Under the pieces are notes generated by a model, which saw only the letters and a program-made list of their open reading frames with translations, made no database searches and was not told the DNA's origin. Both the position numbers and the translations under genes were made by a program. From Lactarius indigo (taxonomy: Eukaryota > Basidiomycota > Agaricomycetes > Russulales > Russulaceae): a DNA stretch of 64,000 nucleotides. Shown one piece after another: positions 1 to 10,890 of this stretch. Position 1 is the first letter of the stretch; the number at the start of each line of letters is the position of its first letter. The stretch spans positions 124,001-188,000 of the forward strand of contig JAFKAC010000024.1 of NCBI GenBank assembly GCA_025766275.1. Reading direction: 5' to 3'.

Positions 1-592
1 AAGCCAGAAAACGTGGAACCGGCCAGCACCCAGGAAAAGTAATCTCGGATGTGGGCATGGACATGAGGTGGGTGGCTTTGTTGAATCACCTGGAGGTATC
101 TGTGGGCCCATTGTTGCAAAAGTGTAGCAACGAGCATGCATGTGAGACTGAGCACGAGGCTGAGGAACCAGACCGAGTTGACAACTACAACCCAACCAGA
201 GGGGGTGGATGAACTTTGGTCGGACGTATTGTTGTTAGTGGGGTTGGGAAATTGTTGGGATATCTGTGCGAGGAGGGAGTGGGTGGGATCTTGCTGCAAG
301 TTCAGATAGCTTATAGCGATAAAAGTGGCCACTGTAGAAGAGAAAATTCCAGTCTGGAAAGTGTGAGTGCTTGTAAGTGTATGAGGGTGACGTGGAAGCG
401 TACAAAAATGAGGATGCTATCCGCACCTCCCTTCCAATTCTCCACATTTTCATTGTCAAACACTTGTGCACGGGTGATATATATAAAGATCACTCTAGAA
501 GGGTCACTATAAGTAGTTTCCTTCGGAACAGCGGTACAACTCCAAGTGTTCTGTGACGGAAGTTCGAGTTGTTGCAGAGCAACCCAGACCAT
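1..592 (-). CDS. DUF6535 membrane protein, 5' part (runs off window)
   Basis: This is the N-terminal part of a DUF6535-family protein, an Agaricomycete family of unknown function. Exon 1 is 404-592 (63 codons) and exon 2 is 353-1, with a 50-bp intron at 354-403 (GTACGC to CAG). The start at 592 gives an exon 1 of exactly 189 bp, the same as in the two complete paralogs at 8558-10890 and 14543-16843. After splicing the frame is open to the window edge. It contains the family core: an ENWK-like motif before the intron, then FIAISYLNLQQDP, then a hydrophobic stretch ending LQQWAHRYL. At least two membrane segments are visible. Homology to the paralogs runs to base 1, so the gene continues to the left. 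No lesion is seen; it is more diverged from the other two than they are from each other. Confidence 0.75.
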
Positions 593-904
593 AGTGACAA
601 TTTGGGGGACGCACAAGCAGAAAGTTATGCTAGAAATTGCAAGTGTGGATTTAATGCATTGCATCAAGCACAAAATCTGTCAAGTTGATTCATTTGCTCA
701 CAATGGGTAAATGGAGACCGACCTATACTTGGTGTACCTATTGCGGCTGCACCCAACCTGCCAGACCTGTCCCGCAATGCATTCTAATTCAGTTGCTCAC
801 AGCATGTAAACTCGAAATTTGATCAAGAATCCAATTGGACCAAAGATCGGACAGATTTGTGTTTGGGTCTATACAATTGAAAATGTGAAATGCCCACACC
901 GTGA
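593..904. other. 5' flank of the partial DUF6535 gene
   Basis: No gene is seen. Bases about 700-840 resemble 12560-12700, which lies just upstream of the DUF6535 exon-1 relic at 12200-12455. This is therefore a duplicated upstream region, not unique sequence. Confidence 0.5.
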
Positions 905-1410
905 TGTAACATCGTCACGACGTTAGCTCGACTTGAGCATGATGCGGCGATAACAACTTAGCGATAGCCTCGACACGATGACACGAAGGTCCGTGTTCTT
1001 GCCTTAGTGAATGCGTGAAGGTACACCAGCAAGCCTTTACTGACTTGTACTTGTCACAAGATGTTGAGAAGAGATAGAGAAGAGACTCGAGAAATACAAG
1101 AGAAAACAAGTGACGATTCAAGAAGACCAAGATGGCGTATCTTGGTCTTCACAAGTCAGCTTAAATACAAATCGAGCAGGCTTAGAAGCGCTGCTATGAG
1201 TCACCGTAGTAAAGCGTCCAACGTATCACAGAAACATCTCGAACCCTAATACTACGAGTACCAGTATTAGTGGTGTCGGTCATCAGTCAGCTATCGTATC
1301 GTATCTCCTATTGTACTGCCGTATCACCGTAGGTAAGTCCGCAACTAATCTACCTTACCGCCGTAGTTGCAACCGGTACAGTAAGGGTCTTCACAAGTTG
1401 AAACGTGACA
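905..1410 (-). repeat. Solo LTR, Gypsy-3 family
   Basis: This 506-bp block begins TGTAACATCG and ends AACGTGACA. It matches the Gypsy-3 LTR (48200-48707) over its length and in the same orientation. It includes the LTR hairpin (AAGACCAAGAT, 5-nt loop, ATCTTGGTCTT). The flanks share only GTGA (901-904 and 1411-1414), so the target duplication is 4 bp or has decayed. No internal element sequence remains, which fits LTR-LTR recombination. Confidence 0.85.
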
Positions 1411-2283
1411 GTGAGGTGCATGCATCTGACCTCTCTTATCTCTCTTCTGTCGACAGTTGTGTTGCCGTGGAAAGCATCTCCAGACTGTATGGAAATCAGA
1501 TGTGGTCGACCCCACCCCATCGAGTCATACACCTCCACGGCATTTGTCAAGGATGAAAATAGAAGATGAGTTTGCTTCGTCACGCGTCACGGGGCCTGGT
1601 TTACACTTGCTATTTTCATCGGTGCTTACATGGCACAGTCCAGCCTTTAGTTCAGCCATATCTGAGTCGTCTTCGATTAGGGCACAGATCATATTCAGTG
1701 TCTTGCTACTTTGGCATATACTTCCACGTCCAAGTCCACCTTAGGCCCGAAAGGCTTTGGAGAAGACTAAGTGCTCAGCGCTGGCGCTGGCACGGCCTAG
1801 TGGTAAACCTTGTGCCTGTCAGGAGACCAAGAGTTTCTGAAAAAAAAAAAAAAAAGAAGAGAAGAGAAGAGAAGACAGTGCTGACTGCATACTGTAAAAC
1901 CACACATGCATCACCTGGAAGCATTGCCTCGAGGTGTGGTCTTCACGGGGGAACTAAATTTGACGCCTGTCCTTTCTGTACGCAGGAAGCATGGGGGATC
2001 AACTGGACAGCACTGGTACAGACCGGTTCTGAAAACATGCCCAATTGAATACGCCAAATACACCCAGGTGTTTGTTGAAATGAGAGAGTGCGTCCACATG
2101 CAAGTTACCTCAGCATCGGGCATGAGTGAAACGCGAGGTGTAGTCTCACATCACAATCCTTAGATACGATTTGGACTTTACTTTACGAGCATGATCAGGG
2201 ACAATCCTTTGCCTCTACTTAGTTGAGATATCATTAGTGTATCTTATTTCATGTGTAGTTATGCTCCTTTCGGTGTACTTAAG
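1411..2283 (+). pseudogene. Relic of duplicated C2-cassette region, left part
   Basis: There is no open gene. The stretch from about 1480 to 1860 is alignable to 12780-13140, for example TGTATGGAAATCAG against CGTATGGAAATCAG, and the shared block around TTAGGCCCGAAA. The A-run near 1840-1855 replaces a lysine/arginine-rich coding stretch in the other copy. The region was contiguous with 7071 onward before Copia-1 inserted at TTAAG. I infer it is the N-terminal part of the same decayed gene whose C2-like parts lie at 7470-8110. Confidence 0.45.
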
Positions 2284-2457
2284 TGTTAGGAAGCAGTCAG
2301 TATTGACCGGCTGAATCCGAGTTAAGGTAAAAACTCCGATTGAATCTTTGTATGTAATAGCATGTCATGTCCATCATATAGGGGTAGCGTGCGTCTTTCT
2401 CAGACGCTATCCTTCTCCTTCCCTCAGCGGGTGTGATTCAAATACATTATTATTATA
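2284..2457 (+). repeat. Copia-1 5' LTR
   Basis: It begins TGTTAGGAAG and ends ATTATTATA. The end is fixed on one side by the primer-binding site and, in the 3' copy, by the target duplication. The terminal dinucleotides are therefore TG and TA, not TG and CA. Confidence 0.9.
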
Positions 2458-2469
2458 GGTTATGGGCCC
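2458..2469 (+). promoter_or_regulatory. Primer-binding site, initiator-Met tRNA anticodon region
   Basis: GGTTATGGGCCC abuts the 5' LTR. It is the reverse complement of the GGGCCCATAACC anticodon stem-loop of eukaryotic initiator tRNA-Met. This is the half-tRNA priming arrangement known for Drosophila copia. Copia-2 has the same 12 bases at 34465. Confidence 0.8.
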
Positions 2470-2558
2470 TGGCCCCATAGCTTAAAACTTGTTGGCCAGG
2501 AAATTCTACAGCTGCTATAGTCAAAATCTACCCTCATACTAAAGAAACACCCCACAAT

Positions 2559-5500
2559 ATGCCGCTGTGGCGACCAGACGACGACGATGACAAAAGTAAT
2601 ACGCCCCCATGGCAACTAGATGAAGAAGACGATCAAAGTAATTCATCTGAGGAAGAAAAGGAAGAGAAAATATATCTCAAACAAGCAAATGCCCCTGATT
2701 CATCTGTGACTTGTGTGATAGAGCCGCTGACTGATGAGAACTGGGGGATATGGTGCGGAAGAATGCTAATGATGTTGTGGTACTGTCATGTATTGCAGCA
2801 TGTGCAAGGCACTCTCCCGCGGCCAACCAGTCCTTGGAATGCGGAGATTTGGGACGACAACGATAGTTATGCCCAAATCCTCATCATGAATAATATAACA
2901 GAGTCTCAAATGAATAACACACATCGCTGTACAACAGCATTAGAAATCTGGAACAGTCTTGAGGCTGTACATCAGATGAAAGGTCTTAACACTTATTTCC
3001 AGATCCTTTATAATATGAACCATATTGTCTCCGACAAAACTACGAACATCCCCAAACTATTAAACAACATGAAGTCGCAATGGGAACGCCTTATACAAGT
3101 ATGTAGCGGGTGTATACCATTGACTGATCAATATTTTAAGATACTTATTGCCTACGCACTCCCGCATTCGTGGGATCCATACACTCAACCATATGTTGGA
3201 GGGGAGTTCGGCGAGATGGAGACAGATCCCAAGAAATTAATCAGTTCACAGAAATTTATTGGGATTATCAAAGAAGAATACACACGGCGCGCGTCACGAA
3301 ATGCACCCATCAATATTGTCAATCAAGCCATAGGGAATAAATCTCCCCTTTTCCAGCGTATTAGTGATCCCCGATCTGGGGGATCCACTAGTATGTCTAG
3401 TCACTGTGGAAAACGAAAGTGTAAACGCTGCAGTCACTGTGAAAAAGATAATCATAATACTGCAAACTGTCGTTTCCTCGGCAAGACAAGATGTACCAAT
3501 TGTGGAAGATTTTCGCATACGGTGGATAAGTGCTGGAAAAAGAAAAGAACTAATGGCAATGGCGATGCTAAGCCGAGAAAGGCTTCCACCTCAAAAATCG
3601 AAGAAGTCAATTCGACAATATATGACGAACAGATGACGCTCACTGTGAAAGAAAACAAAAATGGAGAGTCGGAATACTTTGGTGAGTGTTATAATTTCAA
3701 TGACTACAACCCTAGCGATGTGACAGCAATCGATGACCGCCTTATTTTGTATGACTGGTATGCCAATAGTGCAACCACATCACATGTTGCACAAGAGCGA
3801 AACGCATTTGTCACATATGATCAGCTTGACCAAGCTTCTGTTACTGGTGTCAGTGGTACCAAAGTCCCTATAAAAGGACGTGGAACAGTCAAACTCGAAT
3901 CACGACTAAATGGTAAGACTTACCTTTTGCGACTCGAGGATGTCCTACATATCCCATCCAATAAAAACAATTTAATATCCTTGGGATGTTGGGATCGTGC
4001 AGGCGGAAGCGGTATATTTAAACACGGAATGCTCACGCTGATCAATAAAGAAGAACAACCAATCGCCGTTGGGCAATTGGCAGATAATAATCTGTACAAG
4101 ATTGATGTAAACGTCCGCAATGCCACACAGAAAAAGATGGACGATGTACACATCTTTACAAAGTCCGAAGATTTCCCAAGTTGGGAGACATGGCATAAAT
4201 GCTTTGGACATGTTAGTTATACTGGGCTGAAGAAGCTCAAGGATGACGGACTTGTCAAAGGGTTATGTGTGGACTTGCGATCAATTAAACCTGACTGCAT
4301 AACGTGCATAGAAGCGAAACACGCAGAAGAACCCTATGGCGAGAAAATAAAGAAACAAACTACGCCAGGCGAACTTACCCATATCGACCTATGGGGAAAG
4401 TATGACAAAGCCTCAATTAATGGTAATCAATACTTCCTCCTATTTGTCGACAATATGTCGCAATATATAATGGTCCACTTCCTAAAAGGAAAGGATCAAG
4501 CAGCCCAGGGAGTCAGAGAATATCTGACATACCTTGAGACTAATCATAAACCCCCGCGAGCTACGCGGACAGACCACGGGAAGGAGTTTATAAACGATAT
4601 CCTACAAACATGGTGTCGTGAGCGCAGAATTGAAAATCAAATGACCGCACCATACTCACCTGCTCAAAATGGTATAGCTGAACGCGCAAATTGCACGTTG
4701 GTCGAACTTGCCCGTGCGATGTTACGCGGACAAGAGATGCCTGAATTCTTGTGGGAATACGCTGTCAAACATGCAGCATATATACGAAATCAGTCTTACA
4801 CACGAGCCCTAGAAAGGGTAACACCTTATCAAATGTGGTTTGGTGAAAAGCCCAATGTTACTCACCTTCAGGAATTCGGTACACCAGTTTGGGTGCTCCT
4901 GCAAGGTCAAGCTATGCAGTGGAAAATGTTATCAAAATCGCTGCGTCGTGCCCTTGTAGGATATGAAGACGGATCAAAAGCTGTTCAATATTATAATGCA
5001 GAAACGCGAAAAATTCTCACCTCTCGGAATTTTAAATTCCTTGATAAATCCCAGAATAATTCCCCCACTGAGCCAATATTAATTGAGCCGGACACACAGC
5101 ATGAAGGGGAGTTGGGAGAACAAGGCACCCTGTCCGCCAGTACTACAGAAGATAGACAACCTATAGCCTCCGGCAGTGGACTAAAGAGGAAGAGAAGTGA
5201 TGACACACCAGAAGATCCCAAACTACAACCCCGAAAAATGCATGGTGTACGCAAAGACTACCAGCAATTAGAAAACCCGTTTTCAGATACAGAAGACAAA
5301 GATGAGGTTATTGCCACACTGGGGACAGTGATAATTGGTGATCCGAAGAGCCTTAAAGAGGCAAAGGAAACACCAGAGTGGCCAGAATGGGAACGCGTGG
5401 TAGAAGCCGAGCTGAAACAGCTTAGTCAGACCAGCACGTGGAAACTCACTGAACCACCTGCGAATTCCATTCCCATCGCAAATAAATGGGTCTTCACAAG

Positions 5501-6884
5501 GAAGTACGGCAAAGCTGGAAACCTACTCAAATATAAAGCCTGTCTAGTTGCAAAAGGGTATGTGCAGAGACCGGGATATGATTATAACGAAACATTTTCC
5601 CCGGTAGTAAGACTTGAAACACTTCGAGCAATTCTCGCGCTAGCTGCTATAGTTGACCTCCGCACCCAGCAAATGGATGTGAAAGGAGCTTACCTAAATG
5701 GTATCCTCAAAGAGAAGGTCTATATGTGGCAACCCAAAGGCTATGAAGATGGCACAGATCGAGTATGTCTGCTCATAAAAACCCTATATGGACTTAAACA
5801 GTCCGGGCGTGAGTGGAATAAAGAGCTCGACAATAAATTAAACAAACACAGATTCACCTCTTTAAAGGCCGATCCATGTGCATACGTCAGAAGGGGAGCC
5901 AACCTGGAGATAATAACTGTATGGGTCGATGACCTCATGCTGTTTGCAACATCAATGGAAGCTATGGAGTGTACAAAAGCAGACTTATGTTCAGAGTGGG
6001 AAGTTACAGACATGGGAGAGCCAACTAAGATTGTCGGGATAGAAATAACCCGAGATGACATGGAAATCAAGATAACGCAGCAAAAATATATAGAAGCCAT
6101 CCTCAAGAAGGAGGGCATGCAGCGTGCTAATCCCATGGCGACTCCACTCGACTCCAATATGATGCTCTTACCTAATCCAGACGGGAACGAGGGGAGTAGG
6201 AGCAACTCTTACGCGAGGTTGCTTGGCGAACTCCAGTTTCTGGCAAATGCAACCAGACCGGATATAGTGTATGCCATTAACAGACTGGCCTCATACACAG
6301 CCAATCCGAGTCTGGAGCATACCGGAGCCCTAAAAAGAATATTAAGATATCTTGCTGGCACGAAGACATATGGAATTACTTACTCAAGGAAGAAATTTGA
6401 GATGAAAAACTCCAATTTGTTCCATGGGTTTTCCGATGCAGCGTATGCCAATACCAATGATTACAAATTGGTTATGGGATATGTCTTCTTAACGGGCGGA
6501 GGAGCAATTACCTGGATGTCAAAGAAACAATCAATAATGGCTCTATCCTCGACTGAGGCAGAATACATTGCCTTATCCGAGGCAAGCCGGGAAGCTTCAT
6601 GGCTGAGGAACCTATATGAAGAGTTAGGCTACGGTCAAGAATATCCCACACTAATTCAAGAGGATAACATGAGTGTGATGGTGATGGCAAAAAATCCAAA
6701 GTTCCACAAGAGATCAAAACATCTTGCCACACGATGGCATTTAATCCGAGAGTTGGTGGCAGATGGTGTGGTGGAATTAGGAGATTGTCGTGACCCAGAC
6801 CAAACAGCCGACATCCTCACAAAAGCATTGCCAAGACCAAAGCATAAAAAGCATACAGAAGAAATGGGATTGAAACCGATGTGA
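2559..6884 (+). CDS. Copia-1 Gag-Pol polyprotein
   Basis: A single 1441-residue frame encodes all enzymes needed for retrotransposition. In order it has an acidic N-terminus, a UBN2-type Gag region, and two CCHC knuckles (about 291-304 and 312-325). The protease region follows near 400, then the integrase HHCC motif. The integrase core has D610, D672 and E708 (D-35-E). Reverse transcriptase has VDD at 1123-1125, and RNase H contains STEAEY. The expected protease Asp-Ser-Gly reads Asn403-Ser-Ala405, so the catalytic aspartate is missing. This may be a decayed site in an otherwise open frame or a lineage variant. The first ATG after the leader is used. Length is normal for the family. Confidence 0.92.
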   Translation: MPLWRPDDDDDKSNTPPWQLDEEDDQSNSSEEEKEEKIYLKQANAPDSSVTCVIEPLTDENWGIWCGRMLMMLWYCHVLQHVQGTLPRPTSPWNAEIWDDNDSYAQILIMNNITESQMNNTHRCTTALEIWNSLEAVHQMKGLNTYFQILYNMNHIVSDKTTNIPKLLNNMKSQWERLIQVCSGCIPLTDQYFKILIAYALPHSWDPYTQPYVGGEFGEMETDPKKLISSQKFIGIIKEEYTRRASRNAPINIVNQAIGNKSPLFQRISDPRSGGSTSMSSHCGKRKCKRCSHCEKDNHNTANCRFLGKTRCTNCGRFSHTVDKCWKKKRTNGNGDAKPRKASTSKIEEVNSTIYDEQMTLTVKENKNGESEYFGECYNFNDYNPSDVTAIDDRLILYDWYANSATTSHVAQERNAFVTYDQLDQASVTGVSGTKVPIKGRGTVKLESRLNGKTYLLRLEDVLHIPSNKNNLISLGCWDRAGGSGIFKHGMLTLINKEEQPIAVGQLADNNLYKIDVNVRNATQKKMDDVHIFTKSEDFPSWETWHKCFGHVSYTGLKKLKDDGLVKGLCVDLRSIKPDCITCIEAKHAEEPYGEKIKKQTTPGELTHIDLWGKYDKASINGNQYFLLFVDNMSQYIMVHFLKGKDQAAQGVREYLTYLETNHKPPRATRTDHGKEFINDILQTWCRERRIENQMTAPYSPAQNGIAERANCTLVELARAMLRGQEMPEFLWEYAVKHAAYIRNQSYTRALERVTPYQMWFGEKPNVTHLQEFGTPVWVLLQGQAMQWKMLSKSLRRALVGYEDGSKAVQYYNAETRKILTSRNFKFLDKSQNNSPTEPILIEPDTQHEGELGEQGTLSASTTEDRQPIASGSGLKRKRSDDTPEDPKLQPRKMHGVRKDYQQLENPFSDTEDKDEVIATLGTVIIGDPKSLKEAKETPEWPEWERVVEAELKQLSQTSTWKLTEPPANSIPIANKWVFTRKYGKAGNLLKYKACLVAKGYVQRPGYDYNETFSPVVRLETLRAILALAAIVDLRTQQMDVKGAYLNGILKEKVYMWQPKGYEDGTDRVCLLIKTLYGLKQSGREWNKELDNKLNKHRFTSLKADPCAYVRRGANLEIITVWVDDLMLFATSMEAMECTKADLCSEWEVTDMGEPTKIVGIEITRDDMEIKITQQKYIEAILKKEGMQRANPMATPLDSNMMLLPNPDGNEGSRSNSYARLLGELQFLANATRPDIVYAINRLASYTANPSLEHTGALKRILRYLAGTKTYGITYSRKKFEMKNSNLFHGFSDAAYANTNDYKLVMGYVFLTGGGAITWMSKKQSIMALSSTEAEYIALSEASREASWLRNLYEELGYGQEYPTLIQEDNMSVMVMAKNPKFHKRSKHLATRWHLIRELVADGVVELGDCRDPDQTADILTKALPRPKHKKHTEEMGLKPM

Positions 6885-6891
6885 AGGGGAG

Positions 6892-7065
6892 TGTTAGGAA
6901 GCAGTCGGTATTGACCGGCTGAATCCGAGTTAAGTTAAAAACTCCGATTGAATCTTTGTATGTAATAGCACGTTGTGTCCATCATATAGGGGTAGTGCAC
7001 GTCTTTCTCAGACACTATCCTTCTCCTTCCCTCAGCGGGTGTGATTCAAATACATTATTATTATA
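6892..7065 (+). repeat. Copia-1 3' LTR
   Basis: This 174-bp copy of 2284-2457 lies directly after the purine tract and before target duplication TTAAG. Differences from the 5' LTR are clustered in CG/TG/CA positions. Confidence 0.93.
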
Positions 7066-7070
7066 TTAAG

Positions 7071-8500
7071 TCGCCTTACGTGCACCTGGTACTTCAGTCG
7101 TTTCTGACAATGGTGCCAGGCAAGTAGTTTTATTATTCTGTCTAATACAGTCGTTTCTGACAACGGTGCCAGCCCGCTGCGTTTTATCAGTGTTTTCACA
7201 TCTTAAGCTGACAAATTAGGTCTTTTTCAAGGTACTCTGCGAGAAGGGTGTCATTTCAAGCTCCAAGTGTCACGTCTGTACCCGAACGAAAGCCCGCCTC
7301 CAACGCCAGTGAGAGCCCTACAGTCAGCACCTCCGCCGTATCCTCCTCACATTCGCAGTGTGTCCTGCCCAACGCGAGCGCATACACCACATGCCTACAT
7401 GGCCCTCCGCTCTGCGTTTCCCCCTCCCCCTTCCCAGACATCGTGCCCTGCGCCAAGGTTCTAGAGCAGCCACGTGCGTGCTGCCAGTGGCGTACTGGGA
7501 TGGGGGCCCTTTCATGGAAATGCCATTTGGCGAAGAGATCATCCGTACTCTGCGAAACCAGGATTTGGACAAGTGGCTACTCTTCCATATCCGCAAGGAC
7601 TCAGATGGCCTGCCACTCCCTACTGAAGTACGAGTACAAGTCAAGGGCGAAGTTGGTGTGGGGTTGTGGGAACCGAATCCAAAATGGCAGTGAAGTCACG
7701 CGTTGCCGATCCGATAGCGAGCTCTGGCCACCGCCACCTTGAAGTAGGTCTTTGTGACGCAAAGGGCCTTCCGAAATGGCACAAGAGTGAGTCGTTGGAC
7801 TTCCAATGCCCCGTCGCCCCTCATCGGAGCTAGTAACTCGCACGGGCTGGGATATGGACCCCTTCGTGGAGGTGTCAATTGGAGAATAGACCAAACGTGC
7901 GCACGTCATCTGGAATTCGCGAGACTCAAACGGGGATGAGAAACTGTCCTTCTATGCCAGTGGGCGCCAAGACGACCTATCGCTCCCCATATGAGTCACC
8001 GTTATCAACTGGGATAAGTTTACATGCAACGACTATGTCGGTGAGGCAGAGATAACTATCCCTACCCTCATTGGGCGGACTGCAAAGAATACAACCAAGT
8101 GTAAGTCCGAGGCTCCTCTGAAACCGGTCAAGAAAGCAGGGCGGGTGTATAACCCTACTCCGACCGTCACATTCCGGTGAGTGCCGTGGTGCCGCAATTG
8201 CTGGCGGTGCCAACGATCTCTTGCACTCAGGGCCGATTATCAGCCGTACTTTGCACCGGGGCAACCAACGAGACAAGGCGAACGACTCGGACTGCACGCG
8301 TACGACCTCGCATGGAGTAGGCTACTCATGCCATTACCCAAGTCTTGAAACCAGTGCCATAACTGTATGACCCTATGCCGCCCGCGTGTATCAAACACCA
8401 TGGGTTCTACGCATGTGACCTATTTAGAGGGAATCAAGGAAACGAAGCCAAAGAGAAAAAACTGCCAGCAGCAAGGCCAGCAGTAGCAAACGGGTGAGTG
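7071..8500 (+). pseudogene. Decayed C2-domain gene (PSD2-like?)
   Basis: No complete frame survives, but C2-type motifs are readable. At about 7495-7690 one frame reads PFMEMPFGEEIIRT followed by LLFHIRK. At about 7850-8095 one frame reads MDPFVEVSIGE, then DEKLSFY, then WDKFTCNDYVGEAEI. That second block is broken only by TAG and TGA, both explicable as C-to-T changes from CAG and CGA. The Asp-rich pattern is that of a calcium-type C2 domain. PSD2-type phosphatidylserine decarboxylases carry tandem C2 domains of this kind, so they are the favoured source, but no decarboxylase domain is seen. Related copies lie at 11480-12190 and 12780-13640. After 8110 no motif is recognised. Confidence 0.5.
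7095..7172 (+). repeat. 25-bp direct repeat pair
   Basis: A 25-bp unit containing GTCGTTTCTGACAA occurs at 7095-7119 and 7148-7172 with one mismatch and a 53-bp period. Function unknown. Confidence 0.8.
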
Positions 8501-8557
8501 TGTGGCTGATATTGATACAAGCCAGATTTCGCTACACTTACCGGGGACTTCAGTACG

Positions 8558-10890
8558 CTACGAAAGCGACCCGCGGGATTCGATGTCCAGCCTACCAGTG
8601 GCGGGCAAAGGCTGCTCTGAGGATGAGGGTCTGGAATATGGAGGAAGTTCCATGGGCGACAGCGGTGGGATCGCTTTGCGGACATTGTGCACTGGAGTTA
8701 GTTCACAGTGGGTACCCTTCCACAGCGGTGACGCGATCTGAGGGGCTTTCGTTTTGCTTGTCTGTGGACAAAGGTTCTGCACGACGGATCCCAGCGCACG
8801 TTTGACCGTTTCCATACTGTCCTCGGCTTGTGTGACTATCCAAGCCAAAGCCTCCTGGTCGGACTCTGACAGAACCCGCGTTTGTGCCAGTGGCTGTCCC
8901 AGGCGCTGGCACTGCGCATCTTCCTTCGCCTGTGTGAATGCCACTTTCTCGAAGTCTTCATATACGATACGGAATGCCTCACGCTGCGATTTTGCAGCAT
9001 TTGCGATGGAATCCCGTGCCAGTATCTCCAGAGTGAGTGTGATCAGGTCCAGCTGCGTGGCAAGTATGGACGCGGGTGGCGCCCGATCATCTTCAAGTTG
9101 CTGGTCAAACTTTCCATCGCTGGTATGGTACCCTTCCGTAAAATCGCGACGCGCTGTAAAGAGCCCCTTGTGCACCTTGCGGATCGATTCCGCATCGTTG
9201 GACGACCACCACTGCTTGTTCATTTCTCCTAACGCGTCCTTGATGTCCGTCAGGAACCGCGCGATGTTCTGCAGACGCGCGCTGTTGCCGTGGTGTTCAG
9301 TAGCGACGCCGAGTCGCTCATCCAGGAACTGCTTGCCGGAGTTGTCATCTCTGATAGAAAAGTCGTTGGGAGTCGTAGGAGTCGAGGGAGTGACCATGTA
9401 TGCGGTAACCACCGCCGCGACACACCGAACAGGTAGTGCGACGTCGTCGTTGGACGTGTTCTGCAACTCGTTAATGATCTCCAGCGACTCTGGGGAGTTC
9501 AGAAGCGGAAGGATCTCCGAGGAATGGTTCTTCTCTCGAGCGTACGGTGCGAGTATGTTGCGAACCGCGCCAGGAATGTAGTAGAGTGCCTTCAAGCAGG
9601 CCCGAGTTCTTCGTTGCTGAACGGATTTCGGCAGCTTACTTGTGGAAGCCCGCTGCGCCAGCTGAACGATGCTCCACGAGAGCGAAGGATGAAAGCTCTT
9701 TGGTCCAGGTAAGGCCGCGAGAACGTCGCGAATGGTGCATAGTGTGTCGCCACGCGTGGCGAGGGCGTTGGACTCGCACAGACCGGGGATCCCATCGACA
9801 AATTCTTCAAACTCGTGGTCTGTGTTGAGCCAGTGAAGTGTCCGGGTGAGGGTTCCTTTGTATGTGTCCATTGAAACACGTTTGGCCGAGTTCTCGAACA
9901 CAGATGTCACGCCTCCCGAAAAGGACTTGGCCGAGTTCTTATACCGGTTGCGGAGTGATTTCACCATCTTCTCGCCATCTGTACCCCAACGGCCGTACCA
10001 TTCCCTTGCACAGTGATAAAGGACCGAAAGGTAGGAGAGTGGAATTATTTGACCCGTGTACCAAAGCACCGATGTCAACGGCGTGTAATAGGGACAGTCG
10101 TGGAAGATGAGCGGCATCAGAGTGAGGGCAATATACGAGAGGGCGCAGAATCCGACGATTGCCGTGGTGAAATACGCGACGGTGTGGTTGGCACGAAGGG
10201 CAAAGGCGACGAGTCCGGCGAAAAACAAGTGGATGGACACGAGAAGGAGGAAAGGGAGCGCCTCGACGAGCCCGAAGATGTAGAACTTGTGCGCGCCTCT
10301 GGAAAAGTATTCGCGAATATGAGCGCGGACATGAGGTGGGTGACTCTGTCGAACCGCGTGGAGATACCTGCGGGCCCATTGCTGCAAAAACATGGCCAAA
10401 AGCGCGGACATGAGGCTGAGCACGAGGCTGAGGAACCAGACCGAGTTGATGAATACTACCGACGCCGGAGGGATATAGGAACTCGGGATGGATATGCTCG
10501 AAACACTACTGGCACCATTGACGGTTGCGGTGGAAAGCTGTTGGGATATCTGTGCAAGGAGGGACTGGGTGATGATGTTTGGATCTTGTTGCAAGTTCGG
10601 GTAGCTGATGGCAATAAAAATGGCCACAATGGCTGAGAAGAGGCCACTCTGGGGGGCAGGTAAGAAAACGAGAATGCTCGGGATGTAGTGTGGAAGCGTA
10701 CAAAAATGAGGGTCCTGTCTGCAACAGCCTTCCAATTCTCCGCGTTGTCCTTGTCCAATTTTTGGGCATGGGTGATGTAGATAGAGAAGATGGCCTCAGA
10801 CGAGTCACTGTATGTCGTCTTTGCCGGAGTAACGGTATTGCCCCACTTCATGTTCTGGGGAAGAGTTTCTTGCTGGATGTATTGGCTCAT
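8558..10890 (-). CDS. DUF6535 membrane protein (copy A)
   Basis: This is a predicted multipass membrane protein of about 759 residues in the DUF6535 family, whose function is unknown. Exon 1 is 10702-10890 (63 codons, start MSQYIQQE) and exon 2 is 8558-10648. The 53-bp intron 10649-10701 runs GTACGC to CCCCAG. Splicing joins ADRTLIF to SGLFSAIVAIF, the normal family junction. About five hydrophobic segments follow within the first 250 residues of exon 2, including NSVWFLSLVLSLMSALLAMF and one near FFAGLVAFAL. A long soluble alpha-helical C-terminal half ends in a Pro/Ser-rich tail. No lesions are seen. The closest relative in the window is copy B at 14543-16843, alignable over nearly the full length. 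Unspliced reading would give a false N-terminus. Confidence 0.85.

Larger units (their letters stand above)
2284..7065 (+). mobile_element. Copia-1, complete Ty1/Copia retrotransposon
   Basis: It has two 174-bp LTRs (2284-2457 and 6892-7065), a primer-binding site at 2458, one unbroken polyprotein frame and a purine tract AAGGGGAG (6884-6891). It is flanked by the 5-bp duplication TTAAG (2279-2283 and 7066-7070). The LTRs differ at about 9 of 174 positions, nearly all transitions, so the insertion is not recent although the frame is intact. The element splits a decayed C2-type gene relic. Confidence 0.95.

Noticed and set aside
8754..9581. 275-residue plus-strand frame within DUF6535 copy A
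   Set aside because: It is antisense to the spliced conserved gene and has no motif. A similar antisense frame in copy B reflects the shared coding sequence.
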